From: Brachionus koreanus
Taxonomy: Eukaryota; Rotifera; Eurotatoria; Ploima; Brachionidae
Assembly: GCA_016987375.1 (NCBI GenBank)
Contig: PJRA01000182.1
Location: 111,064-158,791 of the forward strand
Length of the DNA stretch: 47,728 nt
Reading direction: 5' to 3'
The position numbers and the translations under genes are program-made. Below are positions 10,250 to 21,580 of this stretch, in pieces; position 1 is the stretch's first letter; each line of letters starts with the position of its first letter. Under the pieces are notes generated by a model, which saw only the letters and a list, made by a program, of their open reading frames with translations, had not been told where the DNA came from and made no database searches.

Positions 10250-13200
10250 TTAAAAATTACTGATAATTTGTCTATAACTTTCTGTTTGATTTGAAATAGA
10301 AGCAACTGCCGCATTAGGAAATATAGGATTTAGCCAGACATTAGCTGCCATCATTAATACAGCTATTCCGATGAATTTTAAAATAATACCAGAGATAATC
10401 ATATCTTTAATTTTTATATAGCCACTGCCGAAAACAATTGCATTTGGAGGAGTCGCTACTGGAAACATAAATGCATAACTGACACAATTAGTCATTGGAA
10501 TAAGAAAATAATGTGGAATAATATTTATAGAGCTTGCCTTTAACAATATTTTTAAAAACATAATAAAATATATAATCAAAAATTACCAGAGAATTTGCGA
10601 TGGGTATAAAAATTGATGCCATTGAAGTGTTACTTGTAAATTCAGTTCCAAATTCACAGAATAAAAGAATAACAAGTAAAGCTAATCCTTTTTGCTTTGG
10701 CATAACATCTTTCAAAATATTTCCAATCCATGTTGACAACCCTGATTCCTAAGATTTTGAAAAGAAAGATATCAGTTGGGCAAAACATATATGTACAATT
10801 AAAAAGTGTTATTTTGAATAAGTTTATATTATAAATAAATTAATACTTGAAAGCCTTTCGCAATGGCTAAAGAACCTCCTCCTAAAAGAATAACATCCCA
10901 TGGAAAATCGATCATATCACTCCATTTAAGAAGATGCTCATATTTGTGACCTACAAAAATATTTTTTTTCGGCCAAACGAATGATAAAATTACAATCAAA
11001 ATTGCTGGTGTTGTATCACTAACATATCTTTTTATTTGACATATTAAATTGTAAAACTGAAATTTGAAATTTTTTATGAACTTATATACTTTTTGTATCC
11101 GAAAAAACTATGCCAACCATCAACAATTGGTTCTCTTGTTAGCCATAACATGACACAAAGCAAAAATAATATTCCTACACTAATTTGATCAAAACTAATA
11201 TATTGATAAATAAAGTATGAAAATATTTATGAAAATTATGGAAATCTACCTCATTGGTCCTAAGTTATTATAACGATTTTGAATTAATTGTTTTAATTGA
11301 TAGTTTGCTGTTGACATAGGTTTTTTTTTGAAAAACATTAGTTCACTTTATTTAAATTATTTATTTATATTTTATTTTTAGTAAAAGAGTTTTAAGAATT
11401 CAATTTAAAATACAGTTCATTTGAAAAATCTTATTTAAGTTATTAGACTAGTTTCTGTTTTGCCAAATTGCCCAATTTATTTATATATGCTAANNNNNNN
11501 NNNNNNNNNNNNNNNNNNNNNNNNNNNNNNNNNNNNNNNNNNNNNNNNNNNCACCATTGCAAAGATTTTACACAGACTAAATTTGAGTGATACATACCTT
11601 GTATCATCTGATACATTTTTCAGAACGATTTTTAGACCCTTAGAAAAAAAGCTATTTTAATTTAAAATTTTTTTTTTGTTTTTTCTTCCAAAATTCACAA
11701 TGCTTAAAAATTGAAAGACATGTTTTCAAAAAAATAAATGTATTGTTTTAATTAATTGTTTCAGTACACCCTTAAAATCTTACGGGTACATTCCTCAAAA
11801 CAATTTTTTCAAACTGAAAAAATATAAACTTAATTTTACACTTAAGCCTAAATATTACAATTTTCTTAGGAATTAAATAATAATGTATTTTTTCCCGTAG
11901 TATCCTTAACACGATGATAGGGAATAAAATAAAATCTCCTTTTTCAATAATTTTGCATTACATTTCATTGTTACTTATTTTTTTCCCTCAATTTCAAGTC
12001 AGAAAAGAGCTCAATTATGCAGAAGGAAAAAAAAAGATTTCTTAGAAATCCCAAAGCTTAAAAATTTGACTTTCTTTTCAATTTTATTAAATAATTAAAA
12101 ATATGAACAACACACAAGAAAAGTTCATTAAAAATATTTACTAAAAATGATGTGTTTAACACTGCTAGGTGCTTTTGAGTAAAGTGTCTTTGTTAAATTT
12201 TGAAGGGGCACTGATACGATTTTTGAGTTTGTTGATTAAGTAGACCCAAACTTAAGTAAAACTTATTAAATAAAAAAGCAATAAGTAGTTTGAGATAAGA
12301 TTAGAATGAGATGTTTTAGATGAGCGCCTCCCCATTATTCACTAGGAAAGAAATGGTTCTTTGATTAATATTATTATTATTATTATTAAATTAAGTAGTT
12401 TTAGAACTAGCACTGTATTTTTTAGCTAATTTCACAATAATTCTTCATTTAAAAATACCTTTTGGGAAGCCATATAACTGCCAAAACTATCCAAGACGAA
12501 ATTATTACAATTATAGCACTAGGTAACGAAAAAAGTAAATATGTTAGAAAATTTAATCCACCATCTGGATAGTTTTCATCAAAGAATCCTTTCAGAAGAA
12601 GGTTTGGAGTAGTTCCAACAAGACTTCCAGAACCACCTACACTCGCTGAATATGCAATTCCCAAGCAAAAACCTTTCATCAATTTTTTCGCGGCTAATGT
12701 TTGAAGCTCTTCATTAGCAATGTGTTCCTCTTCAGTTTCTTCATGAAACGTTCCTTCATCATCATTATATCTTACATGTTCTACTTTGAAATCTCCATTA
12801 GCCTCCAAATTAGAAACGTCTAAGGAACAAAACTTTTAATTTTCACCTGAAATTACGAACAAATTTCTGGCATATTTACCTTTAACCTTATTATAAGAAA
12901 CAGATGGAATGATAGCTTTTTTCGAAAATGCAGGATTGTATTTTGCAAGTTGTTTAACTAAGGCAACCACTATAGGAAGCATCATACTCGATGAAGCTGT
13001 ATTCGAAATCCAAAGAGATAAAAATCCTGTTACACTCATCACACCAAGAAGTAGCCTTCATTTTAAAATTTCATATTAATAAAATTGTTTTCGTTTTTAA
13101 TGAAAAAAATGTTAACCATTTTGGATCAGATCCAAAATACATGATAATTTTTAAAGCAACTCTTTCATGAAGACCAGTTTTTTCGATTCCAATTGCCAAA

Positions 13201-13801
13201 ACAAGCCCTTTTTTTTTTTAAATAATTAGCAACATAATGTTATTTTGTTTAACATTATACCTCCAAAAAATAGCATTTGAATATCCTATGAAATGGAAAT
13301 TGACATTTTTTTCTTAATTAAACTTAAAATCAAATTACTTGAAAATAAATTTGTGAAGTAGCATCCGAAGATAATATGTTAAAAATCGGAAACAGTAAGA
13401 CTGGTATAAGACTAGTAACAGCAATTGGCAAACATTCAGAAATCCAATAAGTTGACATAATTAATAGCACATAGGCACAGTAGGCAGCCTTTTGATAGAA
13501 TAATTTATTTGAAATATCTAAGTGGATTCATTTATTTTATTGAAATATTTCAATCTTCAAATTTAAACTATTAACGGCTATTAAACTAATTTAAAAAATA
13601 TGTATTTATTTTTTTTGTAAAAATTATAAATTTTTTTTTTTTAAATACCGAAAAAGTGCACATGTTGAAATATTTTTAATTTTTTAAAGACAATTTTACT
13701 TTATCTCTAATAATTGCAGGAATGGGAGAAAAAATCAATGGAATACAAATAATGAGAACAAAATTTAAATTTCGTTTTAACCACTCTCTAATATTATTCA
13801 T
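10250..13801 (-). CDS. SLC13-family sodium/anion (di- or tricarboxylate or sulfate) symporter, 11 exons
   Basis: Exons in transcript order: 13801-13700, 13488-13339, 13285-13261, 13207-13117, 13055-12880, 12819-12459, 11345-11250, 11194-11090, 11027-10847, 10748-10587, 10537-10250. All junctions are GT-AG and in phase, giving 578 aa, the usual length for animal SLC13 proteins. The two sodium/substrate-binding SNT motifs are present at about 140-142 (WISNTASSSMMLP) and 468-470 (FTSNTSMASIFIP), with SGxGSLxGTTPN-type residues after the first and FPVATPPNAIVFG after the second. These proteins move dicarboxylates, citrate or sulfate with sodium across the plasma membrane; the sequence alone does not tell me which. 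Introns are 49-211 bp except the sixth (11346-12458), which holds a repeat copy and an assembly gap. The short exon 3 (25 nt) is notable. Confidence 0.93.
11494..11551. other. Assembly gap (58 N)
   Basis: Unknown bases inside the large SLC13 intron. The gap abuts the right arm of a foldback repeat also present at 44.1-44.36 kb, so the missing sequence probably includes the complementary arm. Confidence 0.99.
11552..11690. mobile_element. Right arm of a foldback/piggyBac-associated element
   Basis: This stretch matches 44232-44356 through shared blocks such as CACAGACTAAATTTG, GTGATACATAC and CTTGTATCA(T/A), followed by a similar T-rich tail. The left arm expected 70 bp away is not visible and would fall in the adjacent gap. 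It lies in an intron of the SLC13 gene. Confidence 0.7.
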
Positions 13802-14739
13802 TTTGAATCTAAAACATTAGATGAATATTTAAAAAAATGAAAATAAAAAAAAAAAACTATTTTCATGTTTATTTTTATTGAAAAACAAATTTATACATCA
13901 CAGTTATCTAAGCTAAAAAAAGTAATAATCAATGTCAATGACAACGCCAAAATTTTTATTAGAATAAAGTTAGATGTTTTGAATAGTTTTATATAGTTAT
14001 ATCTTACAGTTATCTTTTATTTATTTTAAATGACTTTATTTAATTTTAAATACTAAATTCTTTTGTTTACCAAAATTATTATCTAAATTACCTGTTTAAA
14101 CGAGATATTTAAAATATAATTACCATTAAAATGACAGAATACACTCAGAATAAATTTTGTTTTTTTGTTGCTAACATCTAATAAAACAAGATAAATAATT
14201 ATTGACAATTTGTCTCAAAATACAATAATAATGGTTTGTCTCATGAATAAGTTTAATCTAATCAAATTTATTCGAATAAAATTAATCTTTTTTTTTTGGG
14301 TCTGAATTCAAATCACAAGAATTACAAAAGAATTGATGTAATATCACATGATCGATTATATTTATCGCTTATCATAGCTAAAATAAGTCTTTTGAATGTA
14401 CTCTATATTTTAGATTATTTTTTTTATTAAGTAAAAATTAAAAAAAAAAACATTAATTTGAAATCAATTTAACTTTTGAATTGAGATAAGAAAATTTCAA
14501 AAATTCTTTATTTTATTTATCTAAAAAAATTTTAAACTTTTAATAAATTATTTCAAAGGTTTTTTCTTATTATTTTTGATGAAAAAATGGCTAGATTACA
14601 TTTAGATTAGATGCAAAGAAAATTTTTGAGTTTTGCTTTAAAATTTTGAATTTTTTAATACATTCTTATTTAAGGTAAAAAAAAAATAAGCTTTAAATTT
14701 AAATTTTCGTAAGAATAAGAATTTTTTTTTTTTATTTTA
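13802..14739. other. Intergenic region between SLC13 and POU genes
   Basis: About 940 bp of AT-rich DNA that should contain the SLC13 promoter and the 3' end of the POU transcript, since both genes are on the minus strand. No motif stands out and I see no gene. Confidence 0.5.
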
Positions 14740-15857
14740 TTATTTGTGAACTAACTCATATGAAAAATCGTTCACAAATGCAGCTAAAACAACATCGTCA
14801 ATGCAACTAAGATCTGTGCTGTTGTCACTTTTGCTCGAATTTTTTGCATTACTAACAAAATCTCTTTCATTAATAGGTTTTATAGTCTGCAACTCGGTGC
14901 TTCCACTCATGAGATCGACCTTACTTGCCAAAAGCTTTGTAGTAGCGCTAGAATTGTGATTTGAGGTATTTAGTGATGCATTTATAGCCATATCTGTAGG
15001 AAGATTAAATGAATTGTGTGTGCTCAGACCGAATAAAACCGCTGCTGAAGGAGACGAAATAGAGAACGAGGAAACAAATGGAGGTGTTTTTTTTAAATGA
15101 TTTTCGTTTATTTGCTTTTTTATTGGAGTAGCTTGCTTTTTAGCAGATTTATTTTCCTCATCAATACTTTCTTCACTGTTGTCGCTACTCGAATTACCAG
15201 ATTCGTTTGAACTAGAGTTTTTTTCTAATAAATTAAGGGTATTTACAACATTTGTTTTTTTAAACTTCTTAACCGAATAGTTCGATTTGATTAATTGGCG
15301 TTTTTCATTAAACCAGTTTTTGACCATTTCTTCATCATAATTTATATGATTTGCCAGCATAAATATTTCACTATCATTAGGCGTTTGATTTTTCTCAAAT
15401 TTTTCATTCAATGTATTCAAAGCCGTTGGAGAAAAATTGCAGTCACGTTTTCGTTTTTTTGTCGAGTCGATTTGAGAAAAAATTTTTAGGCGATCACCAA
15501 ATTTCAATTTTGAATCGTTTAACAATTTTTCTAAAACAGGTCTAACTTTAGCGCTAGATTTTGGCGTTATGTCTAGTCGTTCAAATTTTGAAATAGCACT
15601 TTCAGTTAAAGTTGGATTTTTAAACTCAGCATTTAATGCCTCTGCGATTTGATTATTAGTGATTCCTAGGTTCGATTTATTTTCGACAAAATTTTTGACA
15701 AACTGCTTCATTTCATCCATATCTGAATTATGCTCCTCATGAATATTTTCTGAGAACAAATCATTCTTTACTAAATGAATAAATTCAAAAAAAGTAAAAA
15801 ATCAACCATCTTTCTTGACTATGTCTTGTTAATTTTCAAAAATTTCTAACATGCCAT
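14740..15857 (-). CDS. Divergent POU-domain homeobox transcription factor
   Basis: The main exon is 15770-14740. Its open frame has no ATG at the upstream end but begins just after an acceptor (TTCATTTAG). A 7-nt first coding exon at 15857-15851 (ATGGCAT, then GT) joins in phase across an 80-bp intron and gives 345 aa starting MALKND; this mini-exon is a proposal. A POU-specific domain spans about 20-86 (KQFVKNF ... ISKFERLDI ... VRPVLEKLL) and a homeodomain about 107-166 (KKRKRD ... MVKNWFNEKRQ). Arrangement and spacing fit POU factors, which bind octamer-like DNA. Key positions differ: WFCNRRQ has become WFNEKRQ, and in the POU-specific domain the usual TQ, SQ and CRFE residues are TN, TE and SKFE. 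The C-terminal half is Ser/Asn-rich and acidic. The POU class cannot be assigned. Confidence 0.85.
15851..15857 (-). other. Proposed 7-nt coding mini-exon of the POU gene
   Basis: ATGGCAT followed by GTTAGA on the minus strand. Joined to 15770 it makes ATG GCA TTA and restores an ATG start in frame. The donor is weak, and a longer upstream exon beyond this point is the alternative. Confidence 0.4.
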
Positions 15858-16155
15858 TATTTAGGGAGCACTGTTAAACAACATACAATTTTTAAATGAT
15901 TTTTTAAATTTTTAAACATAATATTATTGAAAATAAACTAATACAAATTAATTGTTGAGTTTTTTCAAATTTTTCATTGATACAACAAGTTTAATACCAA
16001 TACTGAAAAAATCATTTTATTTTTGGTTTTTATATTAAAAATTTGTCTGAAATTTCACAGTGCCTTTAACTGAATGCTCAATGATAATGTTTTTAATAAT
16101 ACAAAATATTTATTGAAATTTACTAATCGATCAGACTCTTGATGACAAGACATAA

Positions 16156-19100
16156 TTAAGAATAAAATATAATATTATTTTTACTTAAATATTGCTTAAA
16201 ATTTAAAATTCCTGTAATATAAACATCTATTTCCTTGAAATTTGACTGATTACGTTCAAATGTGTCATGTTGAGCACTGTTTAAATGCTGATTTAAATTA
16301 TCGTATCTCTGTTTGCAGCATTCACAGTAGCCGGTGGTTTTTTTTTTTACTAGATTTTGTTGAATTTTATAATTAGTAGAAAATGAGGAGGCTCTGTTCA
16401 GCGATAAACGATTTATTGAATTTCTTTCATTTTGATTTATGTTTGACTTTGAAGATGTCACCATCAAAGTTGAAGAATTGGGTGATTTAAATTTATTCTG
16501 ATTAGATTTTTGCTGTTGAATTGTTGAGCTTTCAGATTCTTGATTTTTATCATTTTGAATTGATGAGTTATTACTAGATTCATTGCTTTAAATTGAGAGA
16601 TTATTATGTTTCGTTTTTGGAATAAATAAAAGGCTGTTTAAATAAAAGGTTGAAGCTAAATAATATTTTTTATTTAAATTATTTTTACTATATTCTATAT
16701 ATCAAACGAAAGCTTAGTCAATATGAAACAAAACTAGATATATTTCGTGTTTTTATCAATTACCATTACTAAGTTATTGAGCCTCTTAGATAACTAATCT
16801 AAAACCTCTCTTTTTAGTTTTCGAAATAATTTTGAAATATTGAATTATTCATTTCATTAAATAAATAATTATTCAATAGAAAATTCTCTCCTCTAAAAGA
16901 TAGTAAAAACTAAGAATATCTATCACTTACTAATTTAGACTAAATTTAATTTTGCAAAAAACACCAAAATTTTGAGATTATACCAATATTTTTTGATGGC
17001 TATCGTTTTCCACTATCGAATCAAAATTTACTTATTCCATATCAATAAATATATAACATATCAAAATTTCAGTCTGTTCTCATAAGAAATTTGAAAATTA
17101 GAAAGGAAAAACTGAAAAAACATATAAAAACTAAACTTGTTAATAATTTAATAATATTTATTCAATATTTTCTAGTTTTTTATTAAATATCTTGCTTAAA
17201 ACCAAATCCTAATTCATGCGCCGAATTTTAATGATGTACAAAGTCTATGCAAAATGAACTTTAGTCAAATTTGTCTAAATTTCAATCATACTAAATTTGC
17301 AGACTTTTATCATATTGTTGATAATAGTGTAATTTTGAATGTTGCATCATGATTTTATTACATTTTATTATTGTTACAGAACTTGCCTTTGACTTTTAAA
17401 AGTAAAGTTAAAAGAATTTTTAACATTTTGTTCTATTGTGCTAAATTTCAAAAACCATAAACTTTTACTTTGCTGCTATAAAAAAATTAAGAAGTGATTT
17501 ATAGTTTTTATGCTATTTTTGTAAAATTTTTAAATTTTAAATGTCACATGATTTTTTAAAGAATTTATAAATTATTTATATTAATTTTCTCAATTAATAT
17601 AAATTTTTGAATCTTTGATGCTCATAAATGGACGAAACGGGTAATGACTGGCAATGATGTACAGTTTAAATGTCAGACGATCAACACGATCATCATGAAA
17701 ATTTATCTCAATCTTTTAGAAGAAAATGAAAATTATATAGCACAGAAAAATATAAGAGTTTATAAAATATTCTTTATTTTCTAATATAAGGTATGCTATA
17801 TATCAAAATGTATAAAAGTTTTATTTAAATTTAGAATTTATAATTAAGCATATGGTTTTTTAATTCTGAATAAATAAAAAATTAATGTTGGGTACCATCA
17901 GTGGCGGCCACTAGACTGCCAAAATTGTTTGTGACCGTTTTGATGGCCATTTACAAAAATAAAATTAAAAAAAATTCAAATATGAAAATTTGAAAGATAA
18001 AAGAATTGAACTTAAAAAAAATTTTCAACAGGTGCGACCAATATGACAACCAACACCAAGTTTAAGCGGCTAAATGGCCGCCACTGACAATGCTAAAATA
18101 AATCTCTTTAAATATTAATCTAGTTCAAAACAAAATTATGAAATAAAAACTTGACTTTTATGAGAGATTATGGAGCAATGAAGTTATCTGAAAGATACCA
18201 GAACAAAATCCTAAAAACTAAAACTTAGCAAAGAAATTATATAAGAATTTTTTGATTTAATAGATGAATATAGCGAATATCCTCGAGTCTTGTCACAAGT
18301 CAACATATTCGATTAAATTAAAGCTATTAAATTTAGTACAAAGCTAAAATTAGTTAACAGAAAAATAAAGAATAATAGAAAAAATTTAAATATCAAAAAA
18401 TATTTAAGTTTAAAAGATAGATTTTGAAAATATACACTAAAGTGTGTTTAAAAATTTCTAAACATACAGAAACATATTATTATTTTAAGTATGGTGCCCC
18501 AAATCTTAATCTCTAGTCCCAGATATCTATAGCATAAATTAATAAAGAAATGCGTTTATTTTTCCAAGAATTGTAAACAAATTTTCCAACATTATTTTAA
18601 AACAAAAATTATTAAGACTGATTAAATGTGAAGGTAGTTATTAGGCTTCAAAATGAGATTAGCTAACAACAAATTTACAAAAACACTAGTGAACAATATC
18701 CTAAATGAAACAAGAGATAAAGAAAATAGAACTAGAAAAAAATCCGTGATAGATGAAATGAAAACCATCCAAGAAGAAAAAGACAATATAAAAAATATGG
18801 CAGCCAAAGCAAGTGATAGGATAAAGCTTGAAAACAAGCTTAACAAAGAAGAAAGCAAAGATGGAACGATGGAGTCAATTAGGTACCTTTTTAGAGAATC
18901 AAGTGAAAAAAACAGAAAAATCCTGGAACTACTCCTCGAATCATATTAGAATAGATTTTAATTTACTATTTTTACTATTTTTTATTTTCTAGTTTTTCTT
19001 TTTAATATCGCCCATGAGGTGTTTTCTGAATAAAATAATAAAATTAGACTTAAAGCTGCTATGTCTGACTACAACTTATGAACTTAGGACACTTTATTGT

Positions 19101-20277
19101 TATGAAAAAAAAAAACTGAATTATTTTGATATTTATTTTTCAATAATTTTTGACAATATAATTAAGCTGATCATCTTAAATTATAGCTAATTGCTTTTTT
19201 TAATCAAATAATTTTATCACTGTTTTATTTATACCAAAGATTGGCAAAAAAATGGCAAAATATTTAATTATATTTAAAAATAAAAATAATTTATAATTAC
19301 TCATCGCTAAAATAATGTTGAAAAGGAGAATTTGTAAACTTGCTTTGTACGATGTCATAATTTAATTCATGCCAATGATCGAATTCCTGGTAAATTGGTT
19401 TGTATTGTTTACAAATTGACTCAAATTTTATAAAATGGTTTTTAAGTTTATAGACTTAAGAAAAATTAAAATCTATGATTAAAAAAACTAATCAAAATTA
19501 CTTTTGTGATTAATTGTCTTGGTTAAACTCTGATGTAAACTTGAGTCTTTTATCGTTGTATTTTTGTCCTCGCAATTTTTGTTTATGCCTACTTTTTCTC
19601 CGACTTCTAAGCTTCTCTTCTTAGAAGTTAATTTTTCTATGTACTTTTCAATCTCATTCAAATTCATTATACTAATGCCGAAACGTCGAGCTGTCGCAAG
19701 TAAATCAGTAGAAGGATTTCCTTTTGACGCTTTTTCAAGAATTGCTTGAGTGCGATTAATTAAACTATTCGAACGCGATAAAAAGTTAATAGTGTTCGGC
19801 GAAGTTCTTTTTTAGAAATTTTAGCTTAGTTTTTAGAAATTATTTTTTAATTATAAAGTAGCATACTTAATCTTATTAACATAGCCAGGAGCTTCAGGTG
19901 ACTGAAATCCTTCGGAATTCTTTTCTCTATTTGTAATTACATAATTCACATCTTTGCTCAAGCAATCGGCAATTCTCTAAAATTTTCAGAAATCTTTAAT
20001 GATAGACTAAATAATAGCATCGACTAAGACTAACCGCATCAATTAGATTCATGCATTCTTTGACTTTATTTAGCATTTTATAGGAATTATGAATATCGAG
20101 AAAAACCAGTTTTCCTACAAGGAGTCTGAGTGGATTAGTAGATGTTTTCTTAGGTTGATCTTTTTCGTTTTGTTTATTTATTGTGCCTTGTTTACCCAAT
20201 GCGCTATCAGTCAATTCATTTTGGTTTTTGTTTTTCAGAGGCATTTTTGACCCTAGTAGTTTCGGTGTTTGATTCAT
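16156..20277 (-). CDS. DBF4: DBF4-like regulatory subunit of the CDC7 kinase, 5 exons
   Basis: Exons: 20277-20035, 19976-19867, 19806-19502, 19454-19301, 16585-16156; GT-AG and phases agree, giving 413 aa. All three DBF4 landmarks are seen. Motif N/BRCT-like: LVGKLVFLDIH at 53-63 through CLSKDVNYVITNRE and LLATARRFGI. Motif M: HFIKFESICKQYKPIYQEF, followed by SPFQ, about 226-265. Motif C zinc finger: C358-x2-C361-x9-H371-x5-H377 with GYC and Tyr/His spacing as in other DBF4 proteins. DBF4 binds and activates CDC7, which phosphorylates MCM to fire replication origins. The first in-frame ATG after a stop was taken as start. The protein ends soon after the zinc finger, so it is shorter than the vertebrate form (more than 650 aa). 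Introns 1-3 are 47-60 bp but intron 4 is 2.7 kb and holds a DNA transposon and an opposite-strand ORF. Confidence 0.92.
17883..18095. mobile_element. 213-bp non-autonomous hAT-like element (MITE)
   Basis: The ends carry CAGTGGCGGCCA at 17899 and its complement TGGCCGCCACTG near the right end. The left ~100 bp match the left end of the larger element at 35421 (GTTGGGTA.C.TCAGTG.CGGCCACT, then ACAAAAATAAAAT), and the right end shares ACACCAAGTT. The far right end is shorter than in the large copy. No clean 8-bp target duplication is visible. It lies within intron 4 of the DBF4-like gene. Confidence 0.7.
18653..18949 (+). CDS. Unknown 98-aa lysine/glutamate-rich helical protein nested in the DBF4 intron
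   Basis: An ATG-started ORF on the strand opposite to DBF4. The product is highly charged (many K, E, N, R), with heptad-like spacing over residues 30-98 that predicts a coiled coil, and ends SSEKNRKILELLLESY. No domain is recognised. An AATAAA lies downstream at 19029. It may be a nested gene, the C-terminal fragment of a transposon protein, or a coincidental ORF; its base composition (G and A rich on the coding strand) favours real coding at some time. Confidence 0.35.
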   Translation: MRLANNKFTKTLVNNILNETRDKENRTRKKSVIDEMKTIQEEKDNIKNMAAKASDRIKLENKLNKEESKDGTMESIRYLFRESSEKNRKILELLLESY

Positions 20278-21299
20278 TCTCAACAGATTTGTGGAAAATT
20301 TTTTCGAACAATGTTTTAATTCAATATAAAATTTTTAGGAGAAAGCATAAATTTTATTATTATATTTTAAATTAGTCCGATTTGGTGCTTTAATGACCCA
20401 GCAAGTTGCTTTATTTCAATATAAACTTAACTTAGAATCAAAAAAATTTTTAACTAAAGAGAAAAAAATTATTTACTTTTAGATTTTATATATTTTTTTT
20501 GTTTAATTGAATGAGTGTATATGACGTAAAGCTGAATTGAAAGCCCAAAATCACCTCAAATTGTGTATGATTTTAATAAAAAATAATTTCGAGAAATCAA
20601 GAATGATTTTCAAACTGTGAAAATTAAATATTTTAAAATGCAACAATATTGCAATCTTTTCAAAATAATTTTCATTAATTCCCGAAAAAATACTTAGATA
20701 TACACAAGATGGACGAATAGTCAAGAACGTTAACCCTGTATTTATAAGGTAATAAAGAGCCTAATTATTTTAGGTGTGAACGGAGTGAAAACTTATAAAT
20801 TAAATTAAATGCAGAATATTGTTAATTTTCAGCACGCATTGGGATTTTTTTCCGAAAATAAATAATTTAATGTCCAGAGAATCTAAATAAAAAAACAGCT
20901 TGTTGAAAATTTTTTTTCGAATTTATTTTTGAGTCAAAAAATAAATTGGTCAAAAAAGCGATTTTCTATCAAATTATGTATTTAGTTTAGGCTTAAATCT
21001 CAGATAATTTAATTTCATATAGATCTTTTTTTTTGTCATTTAATCTCAAAAATGTTCAAAGAATTTATTTTTTATTTTATTAACTGATTAAACCAAAAAA
21101 TCCAAATTAATCATTAATTTCAAATTTCAAAACAGAAGCAGGTTCTGTATTGTCAAATGCTAAAAATAAATCATTAGAAGAACGTAGTAAAAAGAATGTG
21201 CAACTGGATGCAACTGTGCAACTGTGAATGGATGGATAAATTGATTATTTGAAAAAAATTCCAAAAGTTTGGATAAGAGTACTAGTAGAAAAAGCAAAC
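20278..21299. other. Intergenic stretch upstream of the DBF4-like gene
   Basis: AT-rich sequence with no convincing ORF. The DBF4 promoter should lie near 20280-20500 but I see no defined element. From about 21130 the plus strand reads TEAGSVLSNAKNKSLEERS before a stop, a possible decayed coding piece. Confidence 0.45.
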
Positions 21300-21340
21300 T
21301 TAAAAGAACATATGCTGAATGACTAACATAAGACGAAGCC

Positions 21341-21580
21341 AAAGAGCAATTAGAAAAACAAATGAATGAATTGTGTATAGTTGTTCAATCTTCTCCAACT
21401 TTAAGGTTTCTAACAAACGTCTGATTCTGGAAAATTTCTTAATTCCTATAGCTCTTTTAATTAATAAATTTTGTCTTATGTCTAGTTCATTTAGCTTATT
21501 TTCACTTATATAGACCAAATCCAGATGATATCGAAAAATTGATTGACTTCATTGAAAGAGCAATTAGAAAAACAAATGAA
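21341..21580. repeat. Pair of identical 26-bp direct repeats
   Basis: The sequence starting AAAGAGCAATTAG and ending AACAAATGAA is present without mismatch at 21341-21366 and 21555-21580, bracketing the LINE fragment. This is what a long target-site duplication, or repair with a templated insertion, would leave. Confidence 0.9.
21367..21554 (-). pseudogene. LINE (non-LTR retrotransposon) fragment between 26-bp direct repeats
   Basis: On the minus strand the segment encodes YISENKLNELDIRQNLLIKR and AIGIKKFSRIRRLLETLKLE, the pattern found C-terminal to the reverse transcriptase in many animal LINEs. Coding similarity stops at IEQLYTIHS exactly where a 26-bp direct repeat begins. Identical copies of that repeat occupy 21341-21366 and 21555-21580. 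The insert is 188 bp, with no poly-A tail, so it is a truncated or internally derived copy. Confidence 0.65.

Noticed and set aside
10488..10739. 83-codon reading frame taken as a separate protein
   Set aside because: It reads through an intron; the coding part is exon 10 of the SLC13 gene.
18622..18858. Minus-strand hydrophobic ORF (SLLSLFSSFILSLALAA...)
   Set aside because: It is the antisense shadow of the Lys/Glu-rich plus-strand ORF; antisense of A/G-rich codons always looks hydrophobic.
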